From: Gordonia sp. PP30
Lineage (GTDB): Bacteria; Actinomycetota; Actinomycetes; Mycobacteriales; Mycobacteriaceae
Direction of reading: 5' to 3'
Assembly: GCF_023100845.1 (NCBI RefSeq)
Contig: NZ_CP095864.1
Span: forward strand, 1,240,001 to 1,304,000
Length of the DNA stretch: 64,000 nt
The position numbers and the translations under genes are program-made. The notes below the pieces were generated by a model that was not told the origin of the DNA, did no database searches, and saw only the letters and a list, made by a program, of their open reading frames with translations. Of this stretch, positions 52,591-61,152 are shown in pieces. Position 1 is the first letter of the stretch. Each line of letters opens with the position of its first letter.

Positions 52591-53849
52591 CGGCACCGAC
52601 CGATGAAGGAATCGCCATGGCCGGTCCGTTCGACTCGCACCTGAACCGGGTGTTCAGCAAAGGGTTCTATCGGGACAAGGACTTCGACTTCTCGGTGCGG
52701 TGCGTGCTCGGCGCGTCGGCGCACGGGGGCTCGGATGTGGGGGAGGTACTCGCCGCCATCGACGGCGTCCCCGACGGTGATCATCAGCGCTGGTTCGACG
52801 CGTGGCTCGCCCTGGGACGACGCGTGCGGGCCGACGCGGACGCCGAACGCGACGCGGGCCGGACGGTGAGCGCATCGTCGTCGTACCTGCGAGCGGCGAC
52901 CTACTTCGCCGTCGCCGTGAACGCGGCGAGCGCACTCAAGCACGACGACCCGCTCCTTCCGACGTTCCGCCTGCAACGCTCCAGCTGGGACGCGTTCGTC
53001 GACGCGTGCGGACAACGTGTCACCCGCGTCCAGATTCCGTACGACGGCACGACGCTGCCCGGCTACTTCTTCCGGACGGTCGGCCACGAGCAGCGCCCCA
53101 CGCTGATCATGGTCAACGGCAGTGACGGAGCGATCAGCGACCAGTGGTCCTCCGGAGCTGGCGCGGCCCTGGCCCGCGGCTATCACGTGCTGATGTTCGA
53201 CGGCCCCGGACAGCAGTCGATGCTCTTCGAGCGGGGGACCCGATTCCGCGCCGACTGGGGCGCGGTACTGACGGCCGTGGTCGACTTCGCGGTGGCGCAG
53301 GACGGCGTCGACCCCGACCGCCTGGTGGGGTACGGGATCAGTCAGGGCGGCTACTGGCTGCCTAGCGCGCTCGCGACGGAGCACCGGCTCGCGGCCGCGG
53401 TGGCCGATCCGGGCGTCGTACGCGTGGCGGCATCGTGGGAGTCGTCGATTCCCGCGAGCTTGATGAAGCTCTTCCACGCGGGAAAACGCGAGGCGTTCGA
53501 CCGCGACATGGCCCTCGGAATGAGACTCTCGCCGACCGCGGCGCGGACCTGGAAGTTCCGCGCCCGGCCGTACGGGCAAGACAGCTACTACGACACCCTC
53601 GCCGAAGTGGATCGATACGTCCTGTCCGACACTGAGGCCGCGCGGATCACGACGCCGCTGATTCTCACCGCTCCAGAACACGAGCAATTCTGGCCGGGAC
53701 AGTCGGAGATGCTCGCGGAACGGACCGGTGGTCGCGCCGAGGTGGTGCACTTCACCGCGGCGGAGGGCGCCGACTACCACTGTCAGCCGCTGGCGCGCCG
53801 TCTCACGGAGACACGGGTCTTCGCGCGGCTGGATCAGATCCTGACCTAG
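52587..53849 (+). CDS. FrsA/dihydroxypseudooxynicotine-hydrolase-like alpha/beta hydrolase
   Basis: A 420-residue protein. A helical N-terminal cap (~1-135) is followed by an alpha/beta-hydrolase domain (VTRVQIPYDGTTLPGYFF; LIMVNGSDGAISDQW; nucleophile Ser in GYGISQGGYWLPSA; His in EGADYHCQPLARR). This layout is that of C-C bond or peptide-ester hydrolases of the 2,6-dihydroxypseudooxynicotine hydrolase/FrsA group. No signal peptide is present, so it is cytosolic while its partner is exported. GTG start inside the previous stop; ATG 52617 is an alternative. Confidence 0.83.
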   Translation: MTAPTDEGIAMAGPFDSHLNRVFSKGFYRDKDFDFSVRCVLGASAHGGSDVGEVLAAIDGVPDGDHQRWFDAWLALGRRVRADADAERDAGRTVSASSSYLRAATYFAVAVNAASALKHDDPLLPTFRLQRSSWDAFVDACGQRVTRVQIPYDGTTLPGYFFRTVGHEQRPTLIMVNGSDGAISDQWSSGAGAALARGYHVLMFDGPGQQSMLFERGTRFRADWGAVLTAVVDFAVAQDGVDPDRLVGYGISQGGYWLPSALATEHRLAAAVADPGVVRVAASWESSIPASLMKLFHAGKREAFDRDMALGMRLSPTAARTWKFRARPYGQDSYYDTLAEVDRYVLSDTEAARITTPLILTAPEHEQFWPGQSEMLAERTGGRAEVVHFTAAEGADYHCQPLARRLTETRVFARLDQILT

Positions 53850-53901
53850 CGTCGCGTGCAGCCCGTGTTCGATGTCAGGCTTTTGATGGCAGGCTGGGAC
53901 C

Positions 53902-54222
53902 ATGATCTTCATTGTCGCGAAATTCACCGTCAAGCCCGAGTACGCCGACGACTGGATCGCCCTGTCGCGGCCGTTCACCGAGGCGACGCGCGCCGAGCCG
54001 GGGAACCTCTGGTTCGACTGGTCGCGCAGCGTCGACGACCCGAACGAATACGTCCTGGTGGAGGCCTTCGCGGACGACGCCGCCGAAGCCCACGTGACCA
54101 GCGAGCATTTCCGGACGGCGCAGCGTGAGCTGCCGCCGCTGCTCCAGAAGACCCCGAGCGTCCGGAACGTCCGGATGGACCGGGACGAGTGGGATCTGCT
54201 CGGGGAGATGGCCGTCGACTGA
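53902..54222 (+). CDS. Antibiotic-biosynthesis-monooxygenase-type protein (YgiN-like)
   Basis: A 106-residue dimeric alpha-beta barrel of the ABM/YgiN family. It starts [19 protein letters not shown], has [21 protein letters not shown] and contains [15 protein letters not shown]. Members oxidise quinols or act as small monooxygenases without cofactors. It lies 31 bp before guaA but has no clear functional link to it. Confidence 0.88.
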   Translation: MIFIVAKFTVKPEYADDWIALSRPFTEATRAEPGNLWFDWSRSVDDPNEYVLVEAFADDAAEAHVTSEHFRTAQRELPPLLQKTPSVRNVRMDRDEWDLLGEMAVD

Positions 54223-54240
54223 CCGTCGTCGCCGCGCCGA

Positions 54241-54246
54241 TACACT
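54241..54246 (+). promoter_or_regulatory. -10 hexamer for leaderless guaA
   Basis: TACACT ends 7 nt before the GTG at 54254. A CTGACC lies 16 nt upstream as a possible -35. Confidence 0.5.
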
Positions 54247-54253
54247 GAACGCC

Positions 54254-55840
54254 GTGACGGAAACCTCGGCTGACCACCCGCGTCCTGTCCTCGTCGTCGA
54301 CTTCGGTGCCCAGTACGCGCAGCTCATCGCGCGACGGGTGCGCGAGGCCCGCATCTACTCCGAGGTGATCGCGCACGACGCGCCGCTGTCGGAGTTCCTC
54401 GCCAAGGACCCGGCCGCGATCATCCTGTCCGGCGGCCCGGCGTCGGTGTACGCCGAGGGCGCCCCGACCATCGATCCGCAGCTCTTCGACCAGGGCATTC
54501 CGGTCTTCGGCATCTGCTATGGCTTCCAGAAGATGACCGCTGCGCTCGGCGGCACCGTCGCCAACACCGGCGGTCGCGAATTCGGCCGGACCATGCTCGA
54601 CGTCGCCGCCGCCGACAGCGCGCTGTTCCACGGGCTGCCGGAGTCGCAGCCGGTGTGGATGAGCCACAACGATGCCGTGCAGGCGGCTCCGGAGGGCTTC
54701 ACCGTGACCGCGTCCACGCCGGGAGCGCCGGTCGCCGCCTTCGAGTGCCTCGACCGGCGCATGGCCGGCGTCCAGTACCACCCGGAGGTGCTGCACACCC
54801 CGCACGGCCAGGAGGTTCTGACGCGCTTCCTCTACGAGGTGGCCGGGCTCACGCCGACGTGGACCGCCGCGAACATCGCCGAGTCGCTGATCGCGGACGT
54901 CCGCGCCCAGGTGGGCGACGAGGGTCTGGCGATCTGCGGCCTGTCCGGCGGCGTCGACTCCGCGGTGGCCGCCGCGCTGGTCCAGCGCGCCATCGGTGAC
55001 CGGCTGACCTGCGTCTTCGTCGACCACGGTCTGTTGCGGGCGGGGGAGCGTGAGCAGGTGCAGACCGACTTCGTCGCCGCCACCGGGGCACGACTGGTCA
55101 CCGTCGACGCCGAGGACACCTTCCTCGGACACCTCGCCGGGGTGTCCGATCCGGAGACCAAGCGCAAGATCATCGGCCGCGAGTTCATCCGGTCGTTCGA
55201 GGGCGCCGTGTCCGACGTCCTGGGCGATCAGGCCGCCGCGGGCAAGAAGGTCGATTTCCTGGTCCAGGGCACCCTGTACCCGGACGTCGTCGAATCCGGC
55301 GGCGGCTCCGGCACGGCCAACATCAAGAGTCACCACAACGTCGGCGGCCTGCCCGAGGACCTGGAATTCGCGCTGGTCGAGCCGCTGCGCCTGCTGTTCA
55401 AGGACGAGGTCCGCGCCGTCGGCCGCGAACTCGGCCTGCCCGAGGAGATCGTCAGCCGTCAGCCGTTCCCGGGCCCCGGCCTGGCGATCCGCATCGTCGG
55501 CGAGGTCACCAAGGACCGTCTGGAACTGCTCCGCAAGGCCGATCTGATCGCCCGCGAGGAGCTGACCTCGGCCGGGCTCGACGGCCAGATCTGGCAGTGC
55601 CCCGTCGTGCTGCTGGCCGACGTCCGCAGCGTCGGCGTCCAGGGCGACGGCCGCACCTACGGGCATCCGATCGTGCTGCGCCCGGTCTCGTCCGAGGACG
55701 CGATGACCGCCGACTGGACGCGGGTGCCGTACGAGGTCCTGGAGATCATCTCCACCCGGATCACCAACGAGGTGCCCGACGTCAACCGCGTGGTCCTCGA
55801 CGTGACGAGCAAGCCCCCCGGCACCATCGAGTGGGAGTGA
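54254..55840 (+). CDS. guaA: GMP synthase (glutamine-hydrolysing)
   Basis: A 528-residue enzyme that aminates XMP to GMP. The N-terminal glutamine amidotransferase domain (~1-205) has the nucleophilic Cys in [10 protein letters not shown] and the His/Glu pair in [10 protein letters not shown]. The ATP-pyrophosphatase domain contains the P-loop [15 protein letters not shown]. The C-terminal dimerisation domain ends PPGTIEWE, as in nearly all GuaA proteins. The GTG at 54254 fits the family N-terminus. It is the last gene that follows the M. tuberculosis guaB2-guaA order. Confidence 0.98.
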   Translation: MTETSADHPRPVLVVDFGAQYAQLIARRVREARIYSEVIAHDAPLSEFLAKDPAAIILSGGPASVYAEGAPTIDPQLFDQGIPVFGICYGFQKMTAALGGTVANTGGREFGRTMLDVAAADSALFHGLPESQPVWMSHNDAVQAAPEGFTVTASTPGAPVAAFECLDRRMAGVQYHPEVLHTPHGQEVLTRFLYEVAGLTPTWTAANIAESLIADVRAQVGDEGLAICGLSGGVDSAVAAALVQRAIGDRLTCVFVDHGLLRAGEREQVQTDFVAATGARLVTVDAEDTFLGHLAGVSDPETKRKIIGREFIRSFEGAVSDVLGDQAAAGKKVDFLVQGTLYPDVVESGGGSGTANIKSHHNVGGLPEDLEFALVEPLRLLFKDEVRAVGRELGLPEEIVSRQPFPGPGLAIRIVGEVTKDRLELLRKADLIAREELTSAGLDGQIWQCPVVLLADVRSVGVQGDGRTYGHPIVLRPVSSEDAMTADWTRVPYEVLEIISTRITNEVPDVNRVVLDVTSKPPGTIEWE

Positions 55841-55847
55841 GATCCCG

Positions 55848-56387
55848 CTACGGGATCACCAGCACCTGGCCGACCTGGATGCGGTCCGGGTCCGGTCCGA
55901 TCACCGCGGTGTTCGCCTGGTAGATCTTCCGCCACTGATCGGCGGCGCCGTACTGCGCCTTCGCGATACGGGAGAGCGTGTCGCCGCCGCGGACGATGTA
56001 GGTGTGTTCCGCGGACGACTCGGCGCCGCCGTGCCCGGCCGCTAGGCAGCCGGTGGCCGCCGGAGGTACCGGGGTGGCGACGACGGCGACGGGGGTAGCG
56101 GTGTCGGCGGGCGTCCCGCCCGGGTTCGGCGCTTTCGGTACCACCCGGCACTGGAACGCGATGATGAACAGTTCGTCGGGGCCGGTGCTGGTCGTGGTGA
56201 TGCCGGGATCGACGGGCTGCGGCTCGGGCCGCTGCATCCCGGTGTCCGGCCGCATCGCCGGGACCGACATCTCGAGCTGCGCCCGGCTGACGTGGGTGAG
56301 TCGCGCGTTGGGGAAGCGCTCGAGGATTCGTGCGTCGGTCGTCACCGGCGCGGTGTCGGCCGGCGGGGCCGCGGGCTCGGCGTTCAC
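55848..56387 (-). CDS. LysM protein, probably the C-terminal part of the upstream gene
   Basis: A 179-residue frame from a GTG at 56385-56387. Residues ~72-90 (ELFIIAFQCRVVPKAPNPGG) match the C-terminus of the 488-residue neighbour (IIGFVNHLLGKAPNP). A Pro/Ala/Thr linker and a single LysM domain (~128-179, YIVRGGDTLSRIAKAQYG, ending VGQVLVIP) follow. LysM binds N-acetylglucosamine in peptidoglycan and also occurs in phage and contractile-injection baseplates. The frame is the same as that of the 368-residue gene upstream and is separated from it only by one TGA and 23 open codons, so this is likely one broken or read-through gene. No signal peptide. Confidence 0.7.
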   Translation of the reverse strand: MNAEPAAPPADTAPVTTDARILERFPNARLTHVSRAQLEMSVPAMRPDTGMQRPEPQPVDPGITTTSTGPDELFIIAFQCRVVPKAPNPGGTPADTATPVAVVATPVPPAATGCLAAGHGGAESSAEHTYIVRGGDTLSRIAKAQYGAADQWRKIYQANTAVIGPDPDRIQVGQVLVIP

Positions 56388-56456
56388 CAGTGACGTGACG
56401 GCCGCGATCGGGATTCGCGAGACCAGCGTGGGGCGGTCTGCGCGAAGCAGCCGGGT

Positions 56457-57563
56457 TCATCTGGCCGAGGGCAGGAAGCCCATCTCCGGCTCTTCCGCGG
56501 ATTCGCCCGACGGCGCCGGTCCCTGCTGCACCGTGATGTTGCGGGCGAGCACCAGGCCGGTGACGTAGGCGGTACAGCGTCCGGTCGGCGGCGACCCGCC
56601 GTCGGACAATCGCTCGACGCCGGCCGGGAAACGCCAGGACGTCGACGCGAAGAGCTGCGGTGTGAACCACGGCCGGTTGACGGTGAGGTACGAGTACTCG
56701 AAGGTCACCAGCTTCACCGGTGTCGTCGTGGACCCGCCCAGCCGGGAGCGCAGTGCCTCGGGTGCGCTCGCCGCGAGTCGGCAGAGTTCGTCGGCGGTGA
56801 CCGTCATCCGGGCCCACGCGGTGTCCACCGCGTCGGACGGGATGTAGCCGGTCGGCAGGTACCGGAGGCCCTCCGTCGTCGTCCAGAAGAAGATCTCCGG
56901 AATCGCCGGGTCGAACAGCGTGCGCGCGCCGGCCCACACCGCGGCGGGCAGCGTGGATCCGATGTCCCGGATCGTCTGACGCGCCTGGTCGACGGCCGCG
57001 CGCCGCCCGGCCCCGGACCACGCCGCGCCGGCGGCCTCGATCTCCGCCCGCAGCGTCGGCTCGTCCCGCGCCCAGCGGTCTTTGACGTCGGCGTCGTCGC
57101 TGAGTTCGGCCTCGCCGCGCCGGTTGTTGTACTCGGTGGTGGCGGCGAGATAGCGGTCGCGGTACCGCTCGTATTCGAGGGCTGTCGCGGTGGGCCGGGG
57201 GATCCCGTCCTCGCTGTTCTCGTAGAGGAGGCCGAACGCGGCGTCGTACTTCGCCTTCTCACTCGGGTCCCAGCCGTCTTCGATCAGCTCCGCCCGGGTG
57301 AGGACGTCGCCGTAGACGTCCCACAGCGATCCCTGCTCCGTGCTGTTCCAGACGGGTCCGGCGGGGATGCTGTTCACCAGCGTCGAGAACTCGGCGTGCG
57401 GGCCGATGCCCGCGCCGAGCGGATCGGTGACGAGGCTGCGCAGGCGCTCGGCCCGCAGACCGATCGGTGACAGGGGATAGGCCTGGTAGGTGCCGTCGTC
57501 GGCGAACACCTGCCCGAGTTTGCCCGCGAGACCGAGAACGACCTGAGCATCGATTCCAGCCAT
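56457..57563 (-). CDS. Paralogous protein B of unknown family (N-terminal part)
   Basis: A 368-residue protein with a strong GGAGG site before its ATG (57561-57563). It aligns along its length with the next gene upstream: DPSEKAKYDAAFGLLYEN with TPEQQAKLDKFRGLLWEK; EYNNRR with EYNTKR; SGAGRRAAVDQ with TSAGYRNEVDQ; RPWFTPQLFASTSW with RAGFYPEFFANRGW; DGGSPPTG and TGLVLARN with DGQQPPHG and TQAVFVRN. No signal peptide or membrane helix. It ends at TGA just where its paralog goes on for ~85 residues; the missing domain is encoded after the stop, in frame. The family is not one I recognise. Confidence 0.75.
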   Translation of the reverse strand: MAGIDAQVVLGLAGKLGQVFADDGTYQAYPLSPIGLRAERLRSLVTDPLGAGIGPHAEFSTLVNSIPAGPVWNSTEQGSLWDVYGDVLTRAELIEDGWDPSEKAKYDAAFGLLYENSEDGIPRPTATALEYERYRDRYLAATTEYNNRRGEAELSDDADVKDRWARDEPTLRAEIEAAGAAWSGAGRRAAVDQARQTIRDIGSTLPAAVWAGARTLFDPAIPEIFFWTTTEGLRYLPTGYIPSDAVDTAWARMTVTADELCRLAASAPEALRSRLGGSTTTPVKLVTFEYSYLTVNRPWFTPQLFASTSWRFPAGVERLSDGGSPPTGRCTAYVTGLVLARNITVQQGPAPSGESAEEPEMGFLPSAR

Positions 57564-57591
57564 GATTCCTCCTTCCGGACGGAGTGCGTGG

Positions 57592-59058
57592 TTACGCGAA
57601 CTGCTCTTCGGGGATGTCTTCCAGTGGATTCGGGGCCTTGCCGAGGAGGTGATTGACGAATCCGATGATCTGCATCCCGTCGACGTTCAGGGTCTCCCCG
57701 TCCTCGGTCGAGGTGAAGTTCTCCTTGTGGGATTCGTGGCTGTAGTCGGCGTTGAGGCACCACGGGCCCCAGCCCACGCCGCCGCCCGCGGTCACCTTCG
57801 ACTTCGTGTCGCGGTAGGCGGAGACGAAGTCGCGAGACTTGATCTCGACGTTGCGGACGAACACGGCCTGGGTGGCGTAGCCGACGAACGAGCCGTGCGG
57901 CGGCTGCTGGCCGTCGGAGGGCAGATCGTCGAACGTCCAGCCTTCGCCCTTGCGCAGCATCCATCCCCGGTTCGCGAAGAACTCCGGGTAGAAACCGGCC
58001 CGGACGATCACGGCCTGCGCCATCTCGAACGTCATGGAGAACTCGCTGACCTGGTGGTTCTCCTGGTAGCTCGACGAATCGCGCCCGCCTTTCGCGTCGA
58101 ACCTGAACAGGCCGAAGTTGACGCCGCCGCCGGCCTTCCAACTGGTCGCCTCGGACTCCTTGCTCCAGTTGTCGGTCTTGTGGGAGATCCCGATCCTGGT
58201 CCAGCCGCCGGAGGTGGCGATGTTGCCGGGTACCAGCGTGGTGTACGGGAAGGGGATCGCGACCTCGGGAGTCGAGATCAGCGCCAGCTGGAACCGCTCG
58301 AGCAGGGACTGCTTCCACATGATCATGCTGCGTTCGGTGGTCTGACTGATGTACGCATTCATCTGGTCCACTTCGTTGCGGTACCCGGCGCTGGTCCACT
58401 CGTCGGCCGCAGCCTTGACCTTCAAGTAGTAGTTCTGCTGGTTGAGCGCCCAATCGGCGGACGCGGCCTTGCCTTCGGGGCCGGTCGCGCCGGCGGCGGC
58501 GACGCGTTTGGTGTTGTACTCGATGACCGCGTCGTTGTACTTGCCGAGCGCGCTGGTGTAGGCGCGCATCACGGCGGACGGTTCGACCGTCTCCTTCTCC
58601 TCGTCGGTGATGAGGTCCTTGACGGTCTTCTTCTCCCACAGCAATCCGCGGAACTTGTCGAGCTTCGCCTGCTGTTCGGGGGTGAGTGGATAGTCGACGA
58701 CCTTCGAGAACTTCAGGATCTGGTGATACATCTCGCTGAGATGCTTCTCGGCGTCCGGCTTGTACATGCCCTGCTGCTTGTCGCTGGTGTAGGCGGCGCC
58801 GACATCGGGTACGAAGTCGAGCAGCGCCGACAGCTGGTACGCGTGCATCAGCCGCTCGTTCTGCGTCTCCGCATCCTTCGCCGAGAAGATGCCCGCGCCG
58901 CAGAAGTCCAGATCGCTCTCGGAGAACGGCAGACCGGGCATGCACCAGGTGAAGAAGGTATTCGGGTCGGGGGCGACCTTTCCGTCGCCGCCGCCGAGGA
59001 TGGACTGGTAGATCTGGCCGGTCAGTGCGCTACCGAGATCGTTGAGTGGGAAAGCCAT
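57592..59058 (-). CDS. Paralogous protein A of unknown family
   Basis: A 488-residue protein. The ATG at 59056-59058 is chosen for an AGGAG site 6 nt upstream. The N-terminal part (~1-95) has Gly-rich and hydrophobic segments (PDPNTFFTWCMPGLPF). A charged helical middle (~100-255) is followed by a beta-rich C-terminal half with aromatic/Gly strands (GGGVNFGLFRF; GGGVGWGPWCLNADYSH) and the end block IIGFVNHLLGKAPNP (~464-478). It has no signal peptide. It is 28 bp upstream of its paralog B, so they form one operon. Shape and partner (LysM) suggest a surface, tail-like or toxin-delivery component, but that is a guess. Confidence 0.78.
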   Translation of the reverse strand: MAFPLNDLGSALTGQIYQSILGGGDGKVAPDPNTFFTWCMPGLPFSESDLDFCGAGIFSAKDAETQNERLMHAYQLSALLDFVPDVGAAYTSDKQQGMYKPDAEKHLSEMYHQILKFSKVVDYPLTPEQQAKLDKFRGLLWEKKTVKDLITDEEKETVEPSAVMRAYTSALGKYNDAVIEYNTKRVAAAGATGPEGKAASADWALNQQNYYLKVKAAADEWTSAGYRNEVDQMNAYISQTTERSMIMWKQSLLERFQLALISTPEVAIPFPYTTLVPGNIATSGGWTRIGISHKTDNWSKESEATSWKAGGGVNFGLFRFDAKGGRDSSSYQENHQVSEFSMTFEMAQAVIVRAGFYPEFFANRGWMLRKGEGWTFDDLPSDGQQPPHGSFVGYATQAVFVRNVEIKSRDFVSAYRDTKSKVTAGGGVGWGPWCLNADYSHESHKENFTSTEDGETLNVDGMQIIGFVNHLLGKAPNPLEDIPEEQFA

Positions 59059-59196
59059 GACGGACTCCTGATCTTCCATGGGGATGAGGTGGGGTTGTGG
59101 GGACCATCGTCCGGCCGATCCGGTGCGGTCCATAAGGAGGCTCGACTACCCGTTTCGGCGCCGGCCGGCTACCTGTTCCGAGTGGCGGGTACCCGG

Positions 59197-59202
59197 TAGG
59201 CT
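59197..59202 (+). promoter_or_regulatory. -10 hexamer for a leaderless hypothetical gene
   Basis: TAGGCT ends 8 nt before the ATG at 59211. It lies in the gap that is divergent from the protein A gene. Confidence 0.4.
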
Positions 59203-59210
59203 CGGCGGGA

Positions 59211-59579
59211 ATGAGCGTCCCCGAGAACTGGATTCCGCACCGCCGTCCCGACGGCGAGGTGATCGGCTGGATCGACCTCGACGCGGCCGCACCCCGGATC
59301 GCCCCGTACGACCGGCTCGGCCGCGCGCTCCCGGCGGTCGACGATTGGGCCGAGGCCGAGGAGGCCCTCGACGACCTCGGCCTGCGTTTCCTGACCGGCC
59401 GATTCGTGGTCGGGGGCCGCACGGTCCGCATCCGGCACGTGTACGACGATCACGTCGTCGTCACCACCGCCCTCACCGATGCCGTCGGTGACGTGGGCGA
59501 CGAGTTCCGCGTGTCGTTCCCGGTCGGTGACGACTTCACCGAGGCCGAGCGCCGTCCGGGGAGCCGGGGCTCGGCCTGA
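59211..59579 (+). CDS. Hypothetical protein
   Basis: A 122-residue, probably cytosolic protein of alternating strands and helices. It opens VPENWIPHRRPDGEVIGWID and has DDWAEAEEALDDLGLRFL and RTVRIRHVYDDHVVVTTAL. I do not recognise it. A TAnnnT box 8 nt upstream of the ATG supports it as a real, leaderless gene. It is divergent from the protein A/B cassette and overlaps the end of the next gene by 44 bp in convergent orientation. Confidence 0.65.
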   Translation: MSVPENWIPHRRPDGEVIGWIDLDAAAPRIAPYDRLGRALPAVDDWAEAEEALDDLGLRFLTGRFVVGGRTVRIRHVYDDHVVVTTALTDAVGDVGDEFRVSFPVGDDFTEAERRPGSRGSA

Positions 59580-60069
59580 CCGGCGATGAGTGACTTCGCG
59601 ACAGCGTGATTGTCGACGCGACGCCCGACCGGGAAGCGACACTCGCGGGTGTCGCGACCGTGACGGATGTCGCGGGCTCCTCACGGGTGTCGCGGCGGCG
59701 GGGCGTGCAATCGTGTGCTTGTCGTGACAACTGGCTGAATCGCGTCCGCAGGTCGGTGACCGTGCAGCGCGGTCCGTAGCAGTAGACCGCGGGGCTGCGG
59801 ACGCCGTCGGGGCCGGTGATCCACCAGTGCTGCGCCGGGTGATCGGTGTTGTAGATCGGCAGGCAGGTCTCGTCGTCGTCCAGGTCGATGACGGCGGCGG
59901 ACTCCGACCAGTGGAGCGTGCAGCCGATGAGCCCGTGGGTGTCCCAGCGCAGGTGCGCCACCGGCGGATCCAGGTCGAGGCGCAGGTCGGGCGCCACGGT
60001 GGGCGCCTTCGCGCGCCGGCGCGACCCGAATCGGAGAACACGTCCCTCGTGTGCGTAAGCGATGCTCAT
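59536..60069 (-). CDS. Hypothetical protein with Trp/Cys-rich core
   Basis: A 177-residue frame from an ATG (60067-60069) with GGAGG 8 nt upstream. Residues ~1-118 look structured (LRWDTHGLIGCTLHWSESAA; CLPIYNTDHPAQHWWITG; AVYCYGPRCTVTDL). The last ~60 residues are Ser/Thr/Arg-rich, and their DNA has repeated GTCGCGAC-type words, so the true stop may have been lost and this tail may be neutral. No family recognised. It overlaps the opposite gene. Confidence 0.55.
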   Translation of the reverse strand: MSIAYAHEGRVLRFGSRRRAKAPTVAPDLRLDLDPPVAHLRWDTHGLIGCTLHWSESAAVIDLDDDETCLPIYNTDHPAQHWWITGPDGVRSPAVYCYGPRCTVTDLRTRFSQLSRQAHDCTPRRRDTREEPATSVTVATPASVASRSGVASTITLSRSHSSPVRPSPGSPDGARPR

Positions 60070-60325
60070 GACCGGATCCTCCGTGGGAAGACTTGTGAAT
60101 ATCTTGGAGAATTCGATCGTCCGCTCCGGCGGCGGCGCGGTCGTAGGTAGCCCGCTACCCGAGTCGGTGCGGCCGTCCGCTTCGTACCTGGGGTAGCCGG
60201 GGACGGGGCCGGCCGCACCGGTTTTGCGAGGTTCAAGAGACTTCCAACCGGGCTCCAAACGGGCGGTCATACCTTCTCCTCACCAGCTCGGGCGGGGTGT
60301 CCGGGCGGCATACGGAGGAGAAGCC
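60070..60325. other. Divergent promoter region with a short palindrome
   Basis: 256 bases between the Trp/Cys-rich hypothetical gene and the lipoprotein gene. GGTAGC-CC-GCTACC at 60146-60159 is a perfect 6-bp inverted repeat, and a related GGTAGCC lies about 45 bp on; these could be regulator half-sites. CATACCTT near 60270 could be a -10 for the lipoprotein gene. No other structure is seen. Confidence 0.35.
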
Positions 60326-61015
60326 ATGCGAGCAATGTTCCGGGCGGCGGCCGTCATCACCGCGACGACGACGCTGGCCATCGGCCTGACGGCGTGCGAC
60401 GTCCACGTGGGGACGTCACCGGCCAAGCGCACCACCTCATCGTCGACCCCGGCGACCACGACCCAGGTGGATGACGTCGGCCAGACGACGCACCAGACCA
60501 TCGCCGATTACCTCGCCGAACTGGGCGTGACCGATCAGAAGGCGGAGCCGGGCGTCGACGGCGCCCCCGAACTGTCCATCCCGACGCCCGACGGCTGGGC
60601 TGATGCGGGCGACGAGACGCCGGACTATTCGGTCGGCGCGATCGTCTACCGCGGTCCCGAGGTGAAGACCGCGCGCTACGTTCCCAACGTCGTCGCGATC
60701 CTGTCGGCGCTGCCGCCCGGCGTGGACCAGGACAAGGTCCTCAGCCTGGCGCGCGGGGAACTGGAGAACCTGCCCGAGTTCTCGCCGTTCGGTCCGCCAA
60801 CGCGCGACGAACTGGACGGCTTCCCGGCGCTGAAGATCGCCGGGAAATACCACCGCGAGGGAATGCCTGCGGTGATCGCGCAGCAGACCGTGGTGATCCC
60901 CGGGCGCGACCACGTCTACGTGTTGCAGCTCAACGCGACCAGCGCGGAGGCCGAGTCGGAGATCCTGATGACCGCCACCGACGAGATCGATCGCGGCACC
61001 GAGATCACCACCTGA
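60326..61015 (+). CDS. LpqN/LpqT-family lipoprotein
   Basis: A 229-residue lipoprotein: signal peptide with lipobox AIGLTACDV (Cys ~24), a Ser/Thr linker, then the LpqN/LpqT fold (ELSIPTPDGWADAGDETPDY; AIVYRGPEVKTARYVPNVVA; LPEFSPFG). LpqN proteins of mycobacteria bind periplasmic partners of mycolate transport and modification. GGAGGAG lies 5 nt before the ATG, which fixes the start. Isolated gene with a terminator downstream. Confidence 0.88.
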   Translation: MRAMFRAAAVITATTTLAIGLTACDVHVGTSPAKRTTSSSTPATTTQVDDVGQTTHQTIADYLAELGVTDQKAEPGVDGAPELSIPTPDGWADAGDETPDYSVGAIVYRGPEVKTARYVPNVVAILSALPPGVDQDKVLSLARGELENLPEFSPFGPPTRDELDGFPALKIAGKYHREGMPAVIAQQTVVIPGRDHVYVLQLNATSAEAESEILMTATDEIDRGTEITT

Positions 61016-61022
61016 CCTCGAC

Positions 61023-61064
61023 GGAGCTCGGTCGGCGGGCGGAGGAGCTCGGTCGGCGGGCGGA
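61023..61064. repeat. Two tandem 21-bp repeats
   Basis: Two perfect copies of a 21-base unit that begins GGAGCTCGGTCGGCGGGC lie just after the lipoprotein stop, and a third, decayed copy follows to ~61090. It lies between two convergent genes and encodes nothing. Confidence 0.75.
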
Positions 61065-61114
61065 GGAAATCAGCCTGGCGGGCGGGGGAGTTCAGCCGGT
61101 CGGCGGACGGAAAG

Positions 61115-61151
61115 GCCGTGGCCGGCCGAGGGAGAGGCGGCCGGCCACGGC
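61115..61151. terminator. Bidirectional terminator hairpin
   Basis: GCCGTGGCCGGCC (61115-61127) and GGCCGGCCACGGC (61139-61151) form a perfect 13-bp stem around an 11-nt loop, between the convergent lipoprotein and small membrane protein genes. Confidence 0.8.
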
Positions 61152-61152
61152 G

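Noticed and set aside
56458..56460. ATG overlapping the protein B TGA as start of the next gene
   Set aside because: It has the classic ATGA layout, but its frame gives an Arg-rich translation without domains. The LysM and conserved block lie in a different frame, the one continuous with protein B.
57562..59199. 545-codon plus-strand frame antisense to protein A
   Set aside because: Protein A has a good ribosome site, a paralog and motif conservation; the antisense frame has none of these.
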